Shown here: piece by piece, positions 14,551 through 27,260 of the stretch
Layout: each line of letters begins with the position of its first letter
Numbering within the stretch: the first letter of the stretch is position 1
Assembly: GCA_014706295.1 (NCBI GenBank)
Contig: JACSVZ010000002.1
Coordinates: 111,178,930 to 111,242,929 of the forward strand
DNA: 64,000 nucleotides
Direction of reading: 5' to 3'
Source: Lycocorax pyrrhopterus obiensis
Taxonomy: Eukaryota; Chordata; Aves; Passeriformes; Paradisaeidae
The notes under the pieces: generated by a model
The model's input: only the letters and a program-made list of their open reading frames with translations
Told to the model about the DNA's origin: nothing
Database searches by the model: none
Made by a program: the position numbers and the translations under genes

Positions 14551-17288
14551 GCTTGGGTTTTTTTACCTTAACCTGAGGAAGTGTTTTGTTTACCGGTAGC
14601 CTTTGTAAGTGACTTTACAGATAAGGCAAGACTGTAGTAGCAACTGCAGTAAACCTTGATCTCTCTCTCTGTTGTAGCTATGACATCCCAGAGATGACAA
14701 AACAAATGCATAGTTTTTAACAGTGACCACTGGAATTGCGTGCATGCTTGTTGTGATAGGAATTCTCAAGCAGGAATATTGCTGTTGATTACAGGACCTG
14801 GTACTAGAAACTAAGTTGCACTTCAGACTTAATTCTGAATCTGTCAGATGGTCAGTTGATCACATTGATTTAAATATTTATATGAATTGATTTTTTTGTT
14901 ACTGACTTGATTATTTATGGAAAATCTGTAAGTTCATTTTTTATAGAAGGAAGGAAGGACGAAATTGCAGTGAAGAAAATCAGTGGCATTCAAAGATCAA
15001 TGACCTGACACAGTAAACAACAACAGTTTCTCTAAGCAGCAGTGCAACACAGGGATGCCTTAATCCCCTTTAAATAAGAAATCTGTGGTCTTGCTCTTAC
15101 AATGTCCAATTTTTTTTTTTGTTCTCTCATGTTTACCTAGGTGATTCTCATACCAGAGTGTAGTTATTTGAGTTCAATATCTCTACAAAGAGTGTTGTTT
15201 ACCAAAAAGAAGTACCAGATTTCTTCTATTTTTCCAGCTTGCACTGACTCAGTTTTCTCCCATAGATTCTCAAACTGCCTCTCTGCCCATCTTCTTTGGT
15301 AGCTTCCAGTCATATTCCCCAAACCTTTTTACCTCTGATAGCCCAATTCCATTTCAGCAAAGAAACTGACTGCAGTTGCAAAACTGGTGATGGTGGCAAT
15401 TGTAAGTAGAAAGCAAACTCCAAATAACAATATGAAAATATGCACTGAAAGAAATTATGCCATTTATTTTAGTGGGCTGCTGTGATTTCTGTTACCGTCT
15501 CAGTGGAAAGGGCTGATAACATCTAGTGCCATTACAAATATGTTACATCGTGATACATAAGTTGGTAATATAATATAGACAGTTTTTTGATATTGTGAAT
15601 ATAAAATAGGAATGTTCTTTTTAGTGGTAGGAATCATTTCATGAAACCTAATGATAAAACAGACTGAAAATGTTTTGACCTTAGTCAAATAGTTTCAGCC
15701 CCATCAAAATAAGGAAAGGTCATAATCAAATATTGGTTTGGTAATGAAATTTCAAATGAAATTTGGATTTTTTTTGTCCTGGGGCAATTAAAAATGACTT
15801 ATTCATATTGTTTTCATTGAAGTTAATGAAACATCTGAATTTCCCTGAGAATAGATTTTGTCATTTCTGTCAGTTATTCTTACCTTTTTAGTTCAAGCTC
15901 TATCAAGACATGTTGGAGTTTGTGATTTGAACTCTACCAAATGAGCAGAAACGATGTTATATCTATTGGATAATCTTGGTTTGCATTTTCCATGGTATAT
16001 GGGAAAAATTTTAGTCAATTGAAAAAATTGAAGTATGTGCTTCTTTATACTCTTGTAAACTGGGCATAAAACATATTCATACTACTTTGATTCAATGAAC
16101 ATCTGTACAAAATCTGATATCATGTCCTTTCTTCATTTATTCTGGTTTTAATTTTCATTATTCATTGCACATTATTATTTTGATTCTTAAGCAGGATATA
16201 CAGATTTTTAAAATTTCACCATGAATGATTATTTTTTCATCAAAAACTTCTGCAATTAACTCTGGACCTGACACATGTTTATATGTGCATGTATATATTT
16301 ATCATGTGTTTATAAAGGGTACAAAAATCCCAAATAAATATTTCCTGAGTGTTTACAACCATTAATTTATTTTCTAACCTCCTTTAGGACACTGGTACAA
16401 TGTTTTTGGCTTGTTTCTTTTAACTTAAGTGAAATCAAAAGATGCAGTGTAACGTGGAAAGTCTCACTGAATTATTAGCATTAGGCATAATGCCAGGGGC
16501 ATGAAATTTACATTTGAGTGTGAAACAATTGCCTTGGCAGAGGAATGCCAGTATGTCTTCCACACAAAAATTTTGGGTTGGGAGATAATGGAGAGAAAAT
16601 CCAGACTGCAGTGCCAAAAAGTCAGAGAAGAATTTCTGTTTATCTCTGACAAAAGGCACTGTTATTTAGGCAAAATTGAGAAATTATCTAAATCATGTCA
16701 CAGTTCATGCAGCTTCCAGAGCAGTGAAGAATAAGGAGACATTTAGTACAAGCTTGGGCTCTGACATGTGCACTACCCTCTTCGAAATCAAGTGCATAAT
16801 TATATTTAGACACGTCTACTGAATCACCAAAGGGTAACATTGGAAAAGTGAGAAACCAGACAAAAGATTTATTTTTTTCCTAAACGCATTCCAGACTTTG
16901 ACCCAGAGCCAAACTTTCATGCTCCAGTTTGCCATAGTGCATTTCACATAAAGACATGCAGCAGCAGCCCATTGCCATTTAATATCACAGTTTTCAGATT
17001 ATTCTCCTCTAATACTGCTTTTTCCTTCTGAAAGATTTTGAATTGTGTTGTTCTGTTTTGTTTGTTTTTTTTTTATTTTGCTGATTGCAGTAGTTTTCTT
17101 TTGCCAAGCCAGAACAGACTGGGTGAGTCTGTTTTTTGTGGGTATTTGTTCTGAGGGACACTAGATAATTGTTAATGCAAACAGCTCTGAATAAACAAAC
17201 AGAAGCCCAAGAAGCAAGTTAATATTGCCTTGTGGATCACCGACTATTGAAAAATTGTTGTTTATAGAGTGAATCATTAATTTGGCTT

Positions 17289-17303
17289 GCATATTAAATA
17301 TGC
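17289..17303. promoter_or_regulatory. Palindromic POU/homeodomain-like site in a candidate conserved element
   Basis: GCATATTAAATATGC is a perfect inverted repeat with 7-base arms around one A. Each half resembles the GCAT plus TAAT-type words bound by POU-homeodomain proteins, and several ATTAAT/TAAT words lie within about 40 bases. Binding is inference only. Confidence 0.3.
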
Positions 17304-20286
17304 TTGCCACTAAAATAATAAATTACGACTGGCAGATGAATACCATACTTGTTTTAACCAAGATAAAATGAACAAAACGTTAAAAACCATGTTATCTACT
17401 AATTGCCAACTTCAATTCTTTTGAAGCATGAGCTTTGCTAAGAGGTGGTCATTTTGTTAAAAAAGCTTTGTCAGGTAATTATTTTCGTCTCTGCCAAAGA
17501 ACTGCACAGAACTTGCTGATTCCAAAGTTCATCTCAGTCCTTGTGATATCAGATAGATTGAGGCACATACAGCTTAGGGTCCTCCAGCTTTGTGAGCATC
17601 CTTCTACTTAAATTAATTTGTTAAAACTGTAATCCTGTGCAATGGATATACAGATCCCACTTCATGCATTGAACTTTGTGAGGAGGTACGAGCAAGCGCT
17701 TGAGTCTAGACTGTCTGTTGCCAACTCACTGAGAAATTTTTCAGCAAATGAGTCCAATATGTAAATTATTAAAAATCATTATGTTAACTGAACATAAGTA
17801 ACTCAGTGTTCAAACAAAATATAATTCAAGTGTGCTGGAAAGCAATTACTGAAGGAGGGTTTATTAATCTGCAGTTACTCAACTTCTCCTTTGATTTACT
17901 GTGGTGTCTGCATGCCTCTGACCACTCTTCCAGTACCAAACACCTTGTGGCAGGCTCGATGGAATGAATATGCCTTCATGGAATTTGTATTTGAAGTAAT
18001 ATTTCTCTTTTTCCACAAATATTTTTGTTTCCTGTAAAGCACAAAGGACTAGCTATGCTATGTGTGAGGATAATATCTATATCTACTTTCCCTATTTATA
18101 ATAGAGAAGGTTTGGGGTTTAGTTTTAATTATTGCTAAAAAAAAAAAAGGTCTTGCAGAGTTACAAAGGTATGTATGTTTAATTTCCTCACACACACAAT
18201 AAGGACAGATGTGATTTTCTTTATTTGTTTTCACAATGTAGAGCCAATATGTTGGCAAGAATGGAGGCAGAAGGATTTGGAAAGGCAAACATTAGTTGTG
18301 AACTATTATCATAAGTAGTTGCTGATCTGGGATTTGTGCCTTTGAAATATGGTTTTAGTCTCTTTCCCCATTAGCAGTTCAGACATTTCTCAGACAATAA
18401 GAATTTCTTGTGATTTGTCTCCATCAAGTAAGACATATACAAGCTGCAGTGATATCATATGCTAAATGAAACTGCATCTGATAATGCATAATTTCTCCAT
18501 AAACTTGTTTTTTGTGCATACAGTATTGTATTCTTTCTTTGTACCAGTAACCTTGAGAACGAAGTGTTTCCTGCTTTTACTTCAGTAGTATTTCATTTGG
18601 CTTGTGGTATTTCCTACACTTAACAAGGTGTCTCGCTGTTGTGTGCACAAGAAATTTTCTTCTTGTTTGCTATCTTATTTCATTAAGTATACTGGTGTAT
18701 TCAGCCATGGAAGTACTTTGTGAAATTACATCTATTATACTACTGGAATATGACTTGATTTATTATAAGAAGATCAGAGCATAGCTCAAGTGCTCAGTGC
18801 ATTATCCTAAATGAAGCTTTGTCTCTGAGGGCTGCCATAGGCTTCATCTTTGCTGTTATGTTTTGGCCATTGATTTCCCTTTAGAGCACAAATGGCATAA
18901 TAAAACTGCTTGGTAAATGTTTCTTCAGCATTGAATAACTGCTTTTCCTGCCAAGGGGGTGTCAAAGTCTCTTCCCAACCTGTCCGTCACACACTGTTCC
19001 TTTTACATCCATCAGCAGAGGTGAGCTAAATAGGTCTGATACCTCAGTTTTGGAGGAGATGCAGATTGCAAGTTGAAAGGATGGCAAGTAATTTTTCAAA
19101 GCTTGCTTGTTTACATGTCTTTGATTGCAGTGGTTCCCAGCCCCTTTAGAGGAAGCCACACTGCTTCTGGAGCCTTCCTTTCTCTTTGAGTGATACACGC
19201 TGTTCCTGCCTCCCTCTGTGCCTGCAAACCAGGCTCTGTCCTGGAGCTGTTTCCTCTGCACCTCCTCAATTCAAAGCCACAGGCAGCTCCTTTCTCACAT
19301 TCTGAAGCACAGTTTGTCCAGAGCAACCTAATGGTGGGGAGGGGCAAAAAAAAAAAAAAAATCAAATATTCAGGCTGAAGGAAGCTCCTAGGAGAGCTGG
19401 AAAGTTGCTCAGGTGCAAGTGGCTGTGATTTGGAGATGGGGTTGCAGAGATTAGCCAGAAGCTTATCACGGATATCTGTAAGCAGTGGGCTTCACAGTTT
19501 ATCATTTTACAAATGTTTTATTTTTGAAATGACTTAGGTTTATATTTTCTGCCTTTTTTCATGTATTACAGGAGGAGACAATTAGTAATCATTGGGGCTT
19601 TTACCAGCATAAAATACAACATTTGTGCATGATACATGATATGTATTCCTGTAATTTAATTATCTAGGGTGTTTATTTGGGGTATAAATGCTGGAAACAA
19701 TGACATTTCTGAGATGATTTATGAGGTACTAGACTTTGTAATCAAACCTTCTGTGTGCTGTTTGTAAAATATCAAGTGTTATGAAATTGCTGATAGTCAG
19801 AAAGAGAACATTGATAATGGGCTTACATTCTCTGTGCAGCTGCAGATGAGAATCAGTAGGAAATAGAGGGGAGCAGAAGCAGTGGCAGCTATATTGCAGA
19901 GATTAGTAACTGAGATGTTGCCTGCCTGAGAAACACATAAACTCTCTGCTTTGAATTTGATTTTGCGTTGAGAATTATGTAGCCCCAGCTTTACATTTTA
20001 GACAATATTTTACAGTTAAAAGTTCTTTTTTTTTATGTGATAATGCAGGTATTTAATAATAAGTAAATAAGTGCATTATTCATAAAAACCAACAAGAAGA
20101 AAAAAGGAGTAATACTGAGGTGTGGAAATTACCAGGGTTAGACAAGGTTTAGATCAAGAGTAGCTAGAAGAGAATGAAAGTGGAATTGTCATTGACGGTG
20201 GAATCAAAATTGCCCAAACCCAAACTTTGCAGAACTTTCATTAATAAGGCAGAACATAACACAAGCGAATAAACTTTTGACTGCAG

Positions 20287-20417
20287 TAGGAATTAGTGAC
20301 CTGCCGTAATCGGGGCCCAAGAAAGGAGAGCGCTGTGCATTGCTTCAGTTTATGTTTCAAAGATACATACTCTTGTAGTTCCAGAAGGCTAAGAAGTCCT
20401 CAGAATATTTGGCTAAG
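20287..20417 (+). other. Candidate 5' untranslated exon of SNTG1
   Basis: A 131-base segment is bounded by a plausible acceptor (TTTTGACTGCAG, AG at 20285-20286) and a strong donor (AAG|gtgagt at 20418). Its first half is richer in CpG than the surrounding intron-like DNA (CCGTAATCGGGG, GAGCGCTG). It lies 1.46 kb upstream of coding exon 1, which itself starts at an acceptor and so needs an upstream exon. This is inference from splice-site-like words, which also occur by chance; there is no protein to confirm it. Confidence 0.2.
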
Positions 20418-21877
20418 GTGAGTAAAGTCTCTTTTCCACTTCAGCTTACTCAGCTGAAAAAAGGATTCATAAAGATTACAAGGAAACATACTTTGTGACA
20501 CAATGACTGACCCACCAGAGAGAAAATCTTTGAAACAGTAATAGTGACCTTGATTTTATGAGCATTTTGAGAGCAGAATTACAGATACAGTTCTTTATTG
20601 GATCTTAGTGCTCTTGTAAAGCTGATAAGGAAGGAATGATGATGGGTCCTTTTTAAATTTCTGAATTGTAACCTAGCCAACCTAGATTATCTCTGCTAGA
20701 AATTAGTCTAGAGCACAGGCTGTGAACCAGGCAGAGCTCAATAAATAGAGAACTTTAACCTCATACGTGTGCTGTTTAATAAAACTGCATTCAGGGCAAC
20801 AAAATAAATCAAGAGACTTAATGAAGAGATTTTATTGTTATTAAGAGGTTTAATTGTAAGTATTAGGACTTAAATTTTTGTACTATGTGAGGCATTTTAA
20901 ATTTTATTTTAAACTTAGGCTAATGGTGCAAATTTTGTGTTGGAACTTTGAGTACTATACCTATTCAAATAATTGAAAGCACATAATTAATACAAAATAG
21001 CAACAAAATACTTGATGGACAGAATTTTGTTACAGGATTGTTTTTTTTCCAGCCATTAAATGAAACTGCTGTTTTGTGTTTCCTGAAAATGTTACTGACT
21101 GATGCATGAGTGTTTCTATGGCACACCCAGCAGCAGGACACTATACTTAGCCTCTGCTAACATCCTGTTCCAGCGGCTTTATCACATAAATAAATGAATG
21201 CATAAGTGTGCATTGCGATGAATACACTTTAGGTAAAGGCCAGGCGAAGTAATAATCGCAGGATTTGGTGTGACATTTTGCCAGCACTCGCACATATTCC
21301 TGACTTTTCTAACATTTGTTTTTCAACTCATAAATATTTCTGCAAAGTATGCACACTGTTAAATGGCAGCGGCTTCCGTGGAGAGATTAGGTACATTAAT
21401 AAAATGTGAGACAAAACGTACTGGTATGTGATGGTTTTTAATTAGGGGAGAAAAGAAAAATAAGTTTTTTTAAAAGACAGGGAGTGTTCTGAAGACCAAC
21501 ACTTAATTGTCTCTCTTTTTGTTACTTTTGAGTATACTCTTACTTTTGAAACAAAAATTGGAAAGCGCACAAAAATAAAAGAAATTTACACTTGCAATAA
21601 GAAAAGTGTGTTTGAATGGCCTGTGAAAGGGAGGAGGTGGTGGGAACCTAAGCATTCCTTTGATTATATTCAATGAAACCAGGTTGTGTACTTTATAAGA
21701 ACCAGGAACAACTTCTAACATCTTCCTAATCCTGTTGCAACTTTGATCATTTCTTCTTTTAAGCAATGGCTATAACTGGACCTAGCAAAGAAAAGTGCAG
21801 TTGCTCGTCTCAGACAGATAACTTTTAGGTTTTGCTGTATCTTTTTCATTCTAATGAAATCTTTCTCTCCATTTTAG

Positions 21878-21932
21878 ACAAATATCACTTGCTGTGTCAT
21901 AGCACATGGATTTCAGGACCGCCTGTGAAGAG
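21878..21932 (+). CDS. SNTG1: SNTG1 (gamma-1-syntrophin) coding exon 1: end of 5' UTR plus codons 1-9
   Basis: Gamma-1-syntrophin is a cytoplasmic adaptor, expressed mainly in neurons, that links dystrophin-family complexes to signalling proteins; its PDZ domain is known to bind diacylglycerol kinase zeta. This exon follows the acceptor ATTTTAG and ends at the donor GAG|gtagga at 21933. Bases 21878-21905 are untranslated. The ATG at 21906-21908 opens the peptide MDFRTACEE, the known N-terminus of the SNTG1 protein. An in-frame TAG at 21900-21902, two codons before the ATG, closes the upstream frame within the exon, so this ATG is the first possible start in the spliced message as seen here. 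Its context is modest (C at -3, G at +4). The exon ends in phase 0. The next exon lies 10,485 bases away and continues with TKTG, as in the mammalian protein. Confidence 0.95.
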
Positions 21933-23133
21933 GTAGGATCAGGTTTTTTTTTAAACAATAGTAGAATGAAAATCAATGAACTTTTTATATATAATCCTTT
22001 TTATATGCAAGATACTTCTTTTTTTTACCTTTTCTTTCCCTTCCCCTGAAATTTTAGAAATTATGTAATCAAATGTTAGTTTTTCAGCTGATTGCTTCAT
22101 GGTGGCAGATGGACTTTGTAGTAGAAGATGAAAGAATTTGTGCAGGTGTATTCATCACTAGACCTCACCTCTGTTCCCATTTACCTCTTTAGGCACAATG
22201 AGGTGCAGGTACTTATGTTTTGTGTGAGCTTTGCTCTTCTTGAAGTGTTTATATCTGAAAGCCTGTGCGTGAAGAAAAACATCAATGGAGTCAGGAATCT
22301 GTTTGGTGCTGCTCAGCAGAATCAAGCAGGAAATGCAGAAGTATGGGAAAAAGGTGGGGGGGAAGGAAAGCTGTGAGGATGACAAAAATGAAAAGCATTT
22401 GGTGAGGTAAGAGAGTAATTTTTGCCTAGAATTAGTTTCATAATGTACTTCAGTCCCCTTCCACTAGAGATAAGGGAAGTTCTTTCTGTGTTCATACTAA
22501 TTTGCCTTAAAGAAAGCAAATAAAATGTATTTGTAGACATTAGCAAGGGCATCTTATTTACTCAGTGATTGTCTATAAACAATTGTTTTAATGTGATTTT
22601 AACAACTTCAGCAATTGAGACACAGTGAGAACCATTTACAGCAAATTACATAATGATGTTAACGCATTATTATAATTTAAAAATCATGGCAATTACCTGT
22701 ACACTGAAAACCACAAACAGCATTTATGAAGTTAGGACTGGAAACAAGAAAACTGGCTAGAACTTTAAGTATGACCATGATCCTGTGAAAAAATAGAAAT
22801 GAAGGGATGGGAACAGCACTAAAAGCAAGAACTAACTGCAGCTAAAACCAATTGTGACTTGAGAATCAGTTGGAATAAATTAGGGGAGAAGAGAAAATAA
22901 GCAGACTAAAGAACATTAAATCATGACAGTATTCTGAAAGGAGTAGTAGGGTCAAAAGCTAATATTAAAGTGAAGCATGCCTTTGGGAAAGAATACTGTG
23001 ATGTTTTTCCAGTGTGGTATGCGTCAGGCTCTAATACCTCAGAAGTTATAAACAGTATAAATTCTACAGCAGTATATCCCAGATTATTTGCATGGAAGAA
23101 AGCATTCTTACTAATTTAGAGGTTTTGCTTTTT

Positions 23134-23236
23134 GGATAGAATATTTTCAGTTGGAAGGGGCCTGCAGTGATCATCTAGTCCAACTTAACTGCTTCGTGGC
23201 TGACCAAGAGTTAAAGAATATTATTCAGGGTGTTTT
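23134..23236 (-). mobile_element. CR1 LINE 3'-end fragment
   Basis: The + strand reads GATAGAAT, then AGTTGGAAGGGGCC, then ATCATCTAGTCCAACTT, then a GCTGACCAAGAGTTAAAG stretch. These are the reverse complement of the conserved 3' region of avian CR1 elements, whose tail ends in repeats of the form ATTCTATG. The insert is therefore on the minus strand and strongly 5'-truncated (about 100 bases), as is usual for CR1. Divergence from the family pattern suggests an old copy. Both boundaries are approximate. It is the clearest clue to a bird or reptile host. Confidence 0.85.
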
Positions 23237-23809
23237 GGTTTTATTAATAACATCTCTTTTTGAATGCATTTGTTCAGGAAAAGAGAAAGATACATATTAT
23301 TTTCATAGTTTTTTATGTTATTCTTTAAACTCTATAGACTATTTAGTGGCAATTAACTTCACTCTGTATCTGGTTTCTAATGGGGTCATTGATTTCAAAT
23401 TTAGCTCTTTAAAAGTCAGCTGATTTGTTGGAGCTACCATGGTGGCCAAAGGAAGGAGAGGATGATTCCACCCACTCTAAAAAAACTCCATAATCTGGAG
23501 ACCCCAAAGAAGATCCTTTAACTAGCATTTAAATAAAATTAAATGAGGTGGATTCCACCCCAGTTTATATGCTTTGTGTAAAATGGGATTTTTGCCACAG
23601 AATCAGTGGTGTCACTTCCAAGACTATGATCTATCTCTTTCCTCCCAAAAAGACGTTAATAAAATACAGATTTTCAACCTACTTGCATCAAATGCCTGTG
23701 TCTAAATAAATAACCAGCAGCCTTATGCTTGCACAGAGTGTAATTTTTAACTAAAATCTTAATGCTATCATTGCAATGCATCGTCTGCTTTGGTTTTAGT
23801 TTGGGGGAA

Positions 23810-24560
23810 AATGCAGTGAGCTGGATCTGAAAGCCCAGGAGAAGGGAGGCTGCTGCAGCTCCATGTGCCCAGGTGCAGACTGTTGTGAGGGGGAGGATAC
23901 GCACAGGGGCGGAGCACACACGTGCACTGCGTGTATCCATGTATGTGTACGTGATGGGCCACGCAGATCCCACACCGACACACAGAGCACTCACAGACGG
24001 CACCAACACCCTCATCCTGTTCCCCTCTCTGGCTGAGCAGGATTGAGGTCCACTCATGAGGGTATATGTATATGTGTATGTATATGTATCTACGTTGTGG
24101 GTGCCTCCAGCACTGGGGCTTAGACAGTTTGCCCAGTGTGCCCAGCAGCTATCCCTGAATCCCAGTCTCCACAGGCTGGGCTCGGGTCATGGCTGGACAA
24201 ACACTCTGACTGTAAAACTGCATCTGACCAGTTCCTCTTTTTCCCTCCTTAACCCTCTATTTTTGTGTACTCATGCCCCCCACAAAACACTGAATCTCTT
24301 CCCCTGCCCTTGGTTCCTCCCCTAAACATCCCATAATAGGTCCTATGCAATCCAAAACTGCATCCCAATTTGTGTCCCGTGCTCCTAGGCACTGACCTCC
24401 ACTCACTCCAAGAGGTGCTATGGCATTTTCTTACCATAATGGGTTTCACAGTCAGACACTGGAGCTGAAGCTGTCCCAGGACAGCCTGGCGGGGGTCCCA
24501 GACTTGTTATCCCTTCCTGAGTCCATAATTTGGGTTCCCACCTGCCACTGTGGTCCTTTG
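23810..24560. other. GC-richer island inside intron 1, origin unknown
   Basis: This stretch is clearly higher in G and C than its neighbours, with CpG-containing words such as GGATACGCACAGGGGCGGAG and CCTGGCGGGGGTCC. The longest open frame of the window (127 codons, 23674-24057 minus strand) overlaps it, but the peptide has no recognisable domain and the frame probably persists only because a GC-rich sequence has fewer stops. It could be an old transposable element, an internal promoter or an enhancer. Confidence 0.4.
24062..24090. repeat. TATATG/TGTATG-type imperfect repeat
   Basis: Repeats of GTATAT and GTGTAT form a purine-pyrimidine alternating tract at the edge of the GC-richer island. 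Confidence 0.8.
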
Positions 24561-26505
24561 AGCTTGTGGTAATGGACCTTCAATAGGCTGATGGAACTGG
24601 GCAGGGTGTTATATGGACTTTGAATCTCACCCATCCAACTATTAATTAATTAATTACTTAATTGTATGAAATGTTTCACTTGAGGTCAGTATAAGGTGTA
24701 ATAATCCATTCTGTCACGTATTTGAAGTGCCATTATATACCTTTCAGCTATTACTTTTAATAAAATTTTCTTAATAACTTAAAATTTGCCAGATTTGTCA
24801 CCAAAACTTTGTCTGGTACTTGAGCTTCTTAGGAAAGTGATGGTAGTGGCTAAGGAAAAGACTGTTGTGTCATTATACCCTTATTTGCTTGTGGTTCTAT
24901 TCCATCTTGGCACATCTTTGGCACTAGTTTAGTCACTTGAAGCCACAAACATTTTGCTGATATTTTATTTATTTCCACTATTTACACAAAAGAAAAAGTA
25001 GCTGTAGGCTTTGCTCCACGTATTTTTGTTTAATTGGTTCTCTAGACTGTGTATTTAAAACTTTCAGGCTTCTATCCCCTCCATCCCCTATTGTATCAAA
25101 TTCTCAATCATACTACATATGTGGGAAAAATATCTCCAGTCTTCTATGCCAGAATAGTTACTAAGAAGCTTTTGATAATGGCAATAAAAGCTCTTGTGAA
25201 GCGTCTTGACTGTTTGATCTTCCTCTTCCCCTTTTCATTTCCTTTCATCTGCATATCCCAGTGCTGTAGCCACTACACTGCAGAAGAACTGAGATTGCTC
25301 TCCCAAACTGGTGAATGCAGTTCAGGTTCTTGTTGGTATTTCCATCCTTACTGATGGCAGTAAATAGTTTGAGCTGAGTTCCAATTAGCATACAACCAAA
25401 ATTTTCCACATAGATGCACTGGGGCTAAAGGGTGTTTTTCATGGTTTCCATGGCATACTCAGTTTTTTTTCCTTAAATGACTTTTCATTCTAAGTAACTG
25501 CTGCTCTAGTGCACTGGAGGTCTCTGAGGGAACCTTGGTTCTTTCATAGTACTGATGCTTTCATGCATCCCTAAGTTCTTTTAGTGTCTACTGGAGGGAT
25601 TTGTTTTGATGTTTGGACCCTGAAATGGCCTTGCCTCCTTGTAGGTACCTGCACATGCACTTTGTGCCTAAGTTCCTACTGCAGATCTGATTGGAGCAGT
25701 CAGAGTTGTTATTATAATGAGGGGTTAAACATGTGTATGTAGACAGGTAGAGTTTGTTTTCAATCCCAAGTGATTTCTGTGATACTAATGATTATTTTCT
25801 CCCCCAAGCATCTTATCTTTAGGCTGTGCTGCCTGTCAAGGAGTCTTAAAGTAGTTTTATTCTGCAAGAAAATACCTTCCATGCTATACAATTCAAACGG
25901 CACTACAAAAAGAAGGAGATCTTACACACATACACACATTTTTTAAGGGAAACTACCTGGCATCTGAAGAGGGGATTTTTTTTTTTTTTTTGGTGTCTGT
26001 CTTCTCTGCTTGCCACTTTGGGAAGTTTTTCACTGTTTCATGTTTGATTATTCAGTATTCCGTGCTCTTTCCCCTCACTGATCAGCAAATGTATCCCTTT
26101 AGTTGGTTCCTATATTTAACAATTTCTAAACCATAAGACTATCCAGCTCCTCTTTTACCCTTTATCCTGAGCTTTCTGAACTTTACAAGAGCATAAATCA
26201 TAGAGTCACTGGGTTCTTAAAACGCTCTCCTGTACTCGCTTGACCTTATTCTATATTCTGAAAACTATCTCTTGGAAGATAACCTCAGTCTCTGACATAA
26301 TACTGTCCTCTGCAGTGAAAGTATCCTTCTGTTGAAATTGAAGACTTGGGATGATTATAATGCATTGGAACATTTTCCCCTGCAGTTTTTTTTTTTTTTT
26401 AAGTTCATATTTTCCGTGTGCTTTATGAACAAGCTGCATGAGCAGCTTTCTAATTGTTCAAACTTTTGAAATGTCATTCTTTATTTCTAATAGCTTGGCT
26501 TCCCA

Positions 26506-26518
26506 CCCCCCCCCCCCC
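26506..26518. repeat. C13 homopolymer
   Basis: An uninterrupted run of 13 C follows CCCA. Such runs are rare in this AT-rich window and are prone to sequencing-length error. Confidence 0.9.
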
Positions 26519-27260
26519 AATATAACATCAAACTTAGTTAACAAATACCCAGTTCATTTTCATGCTTGCACTCTATTCATTTGTTTTCACAGTACTGTCC
26601 ATTTGAAGGATAAATTTGAATTGGTAAACTGTTTGTCCTCTGCTTTATGAATCCTATAAATATTCTTGTAGACTTCACAAATTTTATAATTTGATACGTT
26701 CTGTTTTTCAAAGGTGTGGTGACCTCTATTTCAACATCCATCTAGTTGGGGGGGGTTTTTTGCCTGCAACAAAACATGTTTTAAATTTTAAGCCAAATCT
26801 AACTTCCTCATTAATTTCTTCCCTAAATCTTGTTATGTACTTTTATGGTCTGTTTCTAGCCACCTTTATGCCATTTTCTGATTTACACATTTCAGACTAC
26901 ACTGCTGTTTTCCTTTGTTTATAAATCCTGTTAAATAGCAATACTGAGATTTCTAATACCATGGGTTTCTAGGATTTTTCTTAAACGGAGCTTCAACTCA
27001 TGATTTAATCTCAAAATCACAAGATGGAAAATGACTGGTAAATTACAATGTCTGTTAGAATGTCATATGATAAGTGAAGTAAATTTGAAGAAACATACAT
27101 GTTCTCACAACAGCCTTCAATTTCATGTTATCTTACCTCTTAGGCTCAACTCCGTAGTCACAGTAAGCTCACTGGCAATTTAGACATCAAAGTGGCATCC
27201 GTACAGTGTCAGAAAAAGAAAATTTTTGCTCTAAAAAAGTACCTTAGCTTAGTAAGAAGA

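Larger units (their letters stand above)
1..21877 (+). other. SNTG1: Non-coding stretch upstream of SNTG1 coding exon 1 (5' intron and/or 5' flank)
   Basis: I see no coding exon, RNA gene or CpG-island promoter here. The right end is a splice acceptor (CTTTCTCTCCATTTTAG, AG at 21876-21877), so the part next to 21878 must be intron preceded by at least one non-coding exon. Where that intron begins cannot be read from sequence alone; one candidate exon is listed at 20287-20417. The rest is AT-rich sequence with simple repeats and small duplications, listed separately. The open frames are short, lack recognisable domains and have AT-biased composition expected by chance. The transcription start of the gene is probably upstream of the window. 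Confidence 0.75.

Noticed and set aside
16435..16734. Overlapping open frames on both strands
   Set aside because: None encodes a recognisable protein, and opposite-strand openness is common in low-stop stretches.
23674..24057. 127-codon minus-strand open frame, the longest in the window
   Set aside because: It overlaps a GC-rich island in which stops are rarer, overlapping frames on the same strand are also open, and the peptide shows no recognisable domain or splice structure.
26190..26225. CR1-like words (ATCATAGAGTCACTGGGTT)
   Set aside because: The resemblance ends after about 20 bases and lacks the following conserved words, so it is too short to call.
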